Shown one piece after another: positions 5,535-7,640 of a stretch of DNA of 7,640 nt. Source of the stretch: CAZRUA01 sp964603125. Lineage in GTDB: Bacteria; Bacteroidota; Bacteroidia; B-17B0; Aurantibacillaceae. The notes beneath the pieces were generated by a model. It made no database searches, had not been told where the DNA came from, and was given only the letters and a program-made list of their open reading frames with translations. Both the position numbers and the translations under genes were made by a program. Position 1 is the first letter of the stretch, and the number at the start of each line of letters is the position of its first letter. Where the stretch lies: positions 1-7,640 of the forward strand of contig CAZRUA010000134.1 of assembly GCA_964603125.1 (NCBI GenBank), written 5' to 3'.

Positions 5535-5843
5535 TTATGCTTGAGCAGTTGGTCCGCCAAATGTTAATGGTAGTGCTCCCATTTCAGCATCCTTAATTTT
5601 ACCATGCACTTGTTCGTACTTAGCAACATTATCAGCTAATGCTTTCATCAAACGCTTTGCATGCTGAGGAGTTAATACTATACGAGCTTTTACTTTTGCT
5701 TTTGGCACTCCTGGCATTACTTTAATAAAATCTGCCACAAACTCAGCATGTGAATGTGTTATAATAGCTAAATTAGAATAAATTCCTTCAGCAATTTCTT
5801 CGCTTAATTCAATGTTTAATTGATTTTGATCTTGATTCTCCAT
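5535..5843 (-). CDS. DUF3467 family protein
   Basis: This small soluble protein of 102 residues matches the DUF3467 family of Bacteroidota and relatives. Recognisable segments are LSEEIAEGIYSNLAII (13-28), HSHAEFVADFIKVMPGVPKA (30-49), RIVLTPQHAKRLMKAL (54-69) and NVAKYEQVHGKI (72-83). The length is normal for the family. Its biochemical role is unknown, and no enzyme motif is visible. The last 15 or so residues are small and hydrophobic and probably disordered. From memory, family members often lie beside rpoB-rpoC in this phylum; here the gene is instead 7 bp downstream of the DUF4835 gene, in a run that includes coaBC, so it is probably co-transcribed with it. The ATG at 5843 gives the expected N-terminus. 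Confidence 0.88.
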   Translation of the reverse strand: MENQDQNQLNIELSEEIAEGIYSNLAIITHSHAEFVADFIKVMPGVPKAKVKARIVLTPQHAKRLMKALADNVAKYEQVHGKIKDAEMGALPLTFGGPTAQA

Positions 5844-5850
5844 GTATTAT

Positions 5851-6765
5851 TTATTTAGCTTCTAATATTTTTTGGTATTTAACAGTATTTGTGGGATCAA
5901 TAGTGCCAAGTGTTTCAACCAGTTGTTCCTTTTCTGCCATAGTTGCTTTCGAAAATATATTTACAATTTCATCGCTTTTAGCATTAAAAAACAATTGCAT
6001 GTTAAACGAACTCGGACGTGATTTATGCAAATCTTTCAATTTTAAAAGTCCCTCAAAAATTTTAGCTCTTCCCTCTTCTGTCTTATCCACCATTATATCT
6101 AATCCTTTAAGATGGTAATTGTAGTTTAAATCACGTAATGGAGCAAATACAGGGTTTAATAAATTATCTACAATCCAATATCTATTTTTGTTCGATTCGA
6201 AAGATTTCCAACCTGGATCATTTGAATTTTGCGCATTAGCCACTATAGTTTGTGCTTTTTGAAAATATTCAGTTCCACCATTTGGGCTAAACGTATCATA
6301 ATCCAAACCAATTACTAAATAAGCGTAGTAAGCCAATGTAGAAGTAAGACTAGATGTATAAGTGTTGGTGTTAAAATCTAATTGCTGAAATTCAATGTAA
6401 TTAAATTGAAAGTTTTGATCGTTATAATTGAAAATAGGTGAACCTATATTAGCCTTAAAAATTGGACGACGACTTTGAACTTGAATTGTTCCCTTAAAAT
6501 TTGTTTGATCTATTTTTTCAGTGATGTTGATGAAAATCGTAACATCAATCTTCTCATTTAAAGTGTAAATATCTTTAGTCCATTTTGTGTTGTTCATAAA
6601 CTCAAAAACAGATTTTTGCATATTATCAAAAATACGTTTCATGTCGGTACCCTGAACTTGAGTAGATGAAACCGTAACTTGACAATTCAATTCTTGCGCT
6701 TTAGCATTATTAGAAACTAAAACCACCAAGGCAACTACAATAATTCTTTTAATAAACAGATTCAT
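5851..6765 (-). CDS. DUF4835 / PorD-like secreted protein
   Basis: The 304-residue protein starts with a signal peptide (MNLFIKRIIVVALVVLVSNN, probable cut after AKA at 23) and then ELNCQVTV. The DUF4835 pattern follows: QSRRPIF (97-103), AYYAYLVIGLDYDTFSPNGG (145-164), YFQKAQTIVANAQN, PGWKSFE, KNRYWIVDNLLNP (193-205) and LKGLDIM (219-225). The family is exported and widespread in Bacteroidota. I recall recent annotation naming it type IX secretion protein PorD, but nothing in this window (no other por/gld/spr gene) confirms that role. Its start overlaps the coaBC stop (TAATG, 1 nt), so translation is probably coupled. The coaBC-DUF4835 adjacency is, from memory, common in the phylum, usually followed by recN, which is absent here. 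Confidence 0.9.
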   Translation of the reverse strand: MNLFIKRIIVVALVVLVSNNAKAQELNCQVTVSSTQVQGTDMKRIFDNMQKSVFEFMNNTKWTKDIYTLNEKIDVTIFINITEKIDQTNFKGTIQVQSRRPIFKANIGSPIFNYNDQNFQFNYIEFQQLDFNTNTYTSSLTSTLAYYAYLVIGLDYDTFSPNGGTEYFQKAQTIVANAQNSNDPGWKSFESNKNRYWIVDNLLNPVFAPLRDLNYNYHLKGLDIMVDKTEEGRAKIFEGLLKLKDLHKSRPSSFNMQLFFNAKSDEIVNIFSKATMAEKEQLVETLGTIDPTNTVKYQKILEAK

Positions 6766-7640
6766 TATTTTTTTAAATATTCTTGTGTAAAGTTAACGAT
6801 ATCTTCGGCCAATTCCAACTTAGTTTTCAACTCAAAATTGGCAATTTTATTGTGTTTATCAATAATGCAAATTCTATTTGTATCAGTTCCGAATCCTGCG
6901 CCTTCGTCTCTAAGCGAATTTGCCACAATAAAATCAAGATTTTTATTTGCAATTTTAGCTTTTGCATTCTCTTCTAAATTCTCTGTTTCCAGCGCAAAAC
7001 CAATTAAAGTTTGTGATTTTTTAACAGAACCCAAATAAGCTAAAATATCTTTTGTTTTAGTTAAATCTAAAGTTAGACTAGTATCCTTCTTCTTAATTTT
7101 TTCGTTTGCAACATGTGTTGGTTTATAATCAGCAACCGCTGCGCTTAAAACCGCAATGTCAGATGATGAAAATGCTGCTATACATGCTTCAAACATTTGC
7201 TCGCCTGTTTCAACTAAAACAGTTTTAACGCTTTTGTTGGCTCTTAAATGTGTTGGTCCTAAAACCAAAGTTACATCAGCTCCCTTGGCAGCGAAAGCAT
7301 TGGCAATAGCAATTCCCATTTTTCCAGTACTTCTGTTCCCTATAAAACGCACAGGGTCAATAGCTTCATAAGTTGGTCCTGCTGTAACTAATACTTTTTT
7401 ACCTGCTAAAGGTGAATAATTTTTGATATGATTCAATAAAAACTCAAAAATGTTTTCTGGCTCAGCCATTCTACCTTCACCACTTAAACCACTTGCTAGT
7501 TCTCCTGTTTCAGCTGGAATAACATGTACTCCATTATTTTTTAGAGTTTTAATATTTTTAATTGTTGTAGGATGTTTGTACATGTCCAAATCCATTGCCG
7601 GAGCAATGATTGTTTGACAACGAGCCGACAAATAAGTGGC
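6765..7640 (-). CDS. coaBC: Phosphopantothenoylcysteine synthetase/decarboxylase, C-terminal part (right edge cuts the gene)
   Basis: CoaBC carries out two steps of coenzyme A synthesis: CTP-dependent joining of cysteine to 4'-phosphopantothenate (CoaB) and decarboxylation to 4'-phosphopantetheine (CoaC, FMN enzyme). The frame stays open to 7640 (residues before TTG at 7631 read A-T-Y), so the gene begins beyond the window and the TTG is not a start. Numbering from the edge, the CoaC end shows LSARCQTIIAPAMDLDMY (4-21) and the flap GELASGLSGEGRMAEP (46-61), where the E. coli catalytic Cys position appears to be Ser. CoaB follows: VLVTAGPTYEAIDPVRFIGN (83-102), NRSTGKMG, VLSAAVADYKP (164-174), KIKKK, GFALET and DFIVAN. 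It is cytoplasmic. It seems to be the most upstream visible gene of the minus-strand cluster. Confidence 0.96.
   Translation of the reverse strand, partial: ATYLSARCQTIIAPAMDLDMYKHPTTIKNIKTLKNNGVHVIPAETGELASGLSGEGRMAEPENIFEFLLNHIKNYSPLAGKKVLVTAGPTYEAIDPVRFIGNRSTGKMGIAIANAFAAKGADVTLVLGPTHLRANKSVKTVLVETGEQMFEACIAAFSSSDIAVLSAAVADYKPTHVANEKIKKKDTSLTLDLTKTKDILAYLGSVKKSQTLIGFALETENLEENAKAKIANKNLDFIVANSLRDEGAGFGTDTNRICIIDKHNKIANFELKTKLELAEDIVNFTQEYLKK

Noticed and set aside
5891..7371. Several plus-strand open frames of 60-75 codons opposite the DUF4835 and coaBC genes
   Set aside because: They are shadows of conserved minus-strand coding sequence; composition and lack of motifs give no support for real genes.
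7629..7631. TTG as the start of a separate short CoaB-like gene
   Set aside because: Codons upstream to the window edge remain open and continue the conserved CoaC sequence (A-T-Y-L-S-A-R), so the gene is cut by the edge and does not start here.
1..7640. Search for tRNA genes, CRISPR arrays, insertion sequences and phage genes
   Set aside because: No cloverleaf-like sequence, regularly spaced repeats, transposase motifs or terminal repeats were seen; gene spacing leaves little room for them.

Overview
The window is AT-rich and comes from a Bacteroidota chromosome. Evidence for this is a short primary sigma factor that starts MRQLKITK and lacks region 1.1, DUF4835/PorD-like and DUF3467 proteins, a Bacteroidota-style CoaBC, the near absence of Shine-Dalgarno sites (A-rich leaders instead), and promoter-like boxes of the TTTG-N19-TAnnTTTG type. 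I cannot fix the order or family. The futalosine-pathway gene mqnA shows that menaquinone is probably made by that route.

Layout. (1) Positions 1-238, minus strand: the 5' part of an FKBP-type prolyl isomerase gene running off the left edge. (2) Positions 239-391: a divergent intergenic region with one promoter-like box and a widely spaced 11-bp inverted repeat. (3) Positions 392-2647, plus strand: an unrecognised four-helix membrane protein, rpoD (primary sigma factor), a clear intrinsic terminator, and rpe. (4) Positions 2644-7640, minus strand: seven tightly packed genes, transcribed right to left: coaBC (cut by the right edge), a DUF4835/PorD-like secreted protein, a DUF3467 protein, an EI24/CysZ-like membrane protein, mqnA, a small secreted beta-rich protein, and a secreted DUF4412-like protein. 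Gaps are 37 nt or less and there are three overlaps, so this looks like one transcription unit. It mixes cofactor synthesis (CoA, menaquinone) with envelope proteins. The plus and minus blocks meet tail to tail, with the two stop codons sharing one TTAA. No gene-free stretch exceeds 300 bases. I see no tRNA, rRNA, CRISPR array, transposase or insertion sequence.

Most of the window is ordinary housekeeping DNA and I do not see a new defence or mobile system. The observation most worth a second look is the last gene of the minus block. Its body frame has no credible start, while a good signal peptide lies in another frame that ends at UGA. The two are joined exactly by a -1 shift at U_UUA_AAC, with an 8-bp hairpin at the same place. 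This is either a 1-base deletion (mutation or assembly error) or a recoding site. Secondary points are an FKBP gene that appears to start in the middle of a domain, a possible leader structure in front of rpoD, and two successive genes that seem to start with TTG inside the preceding gene's end.
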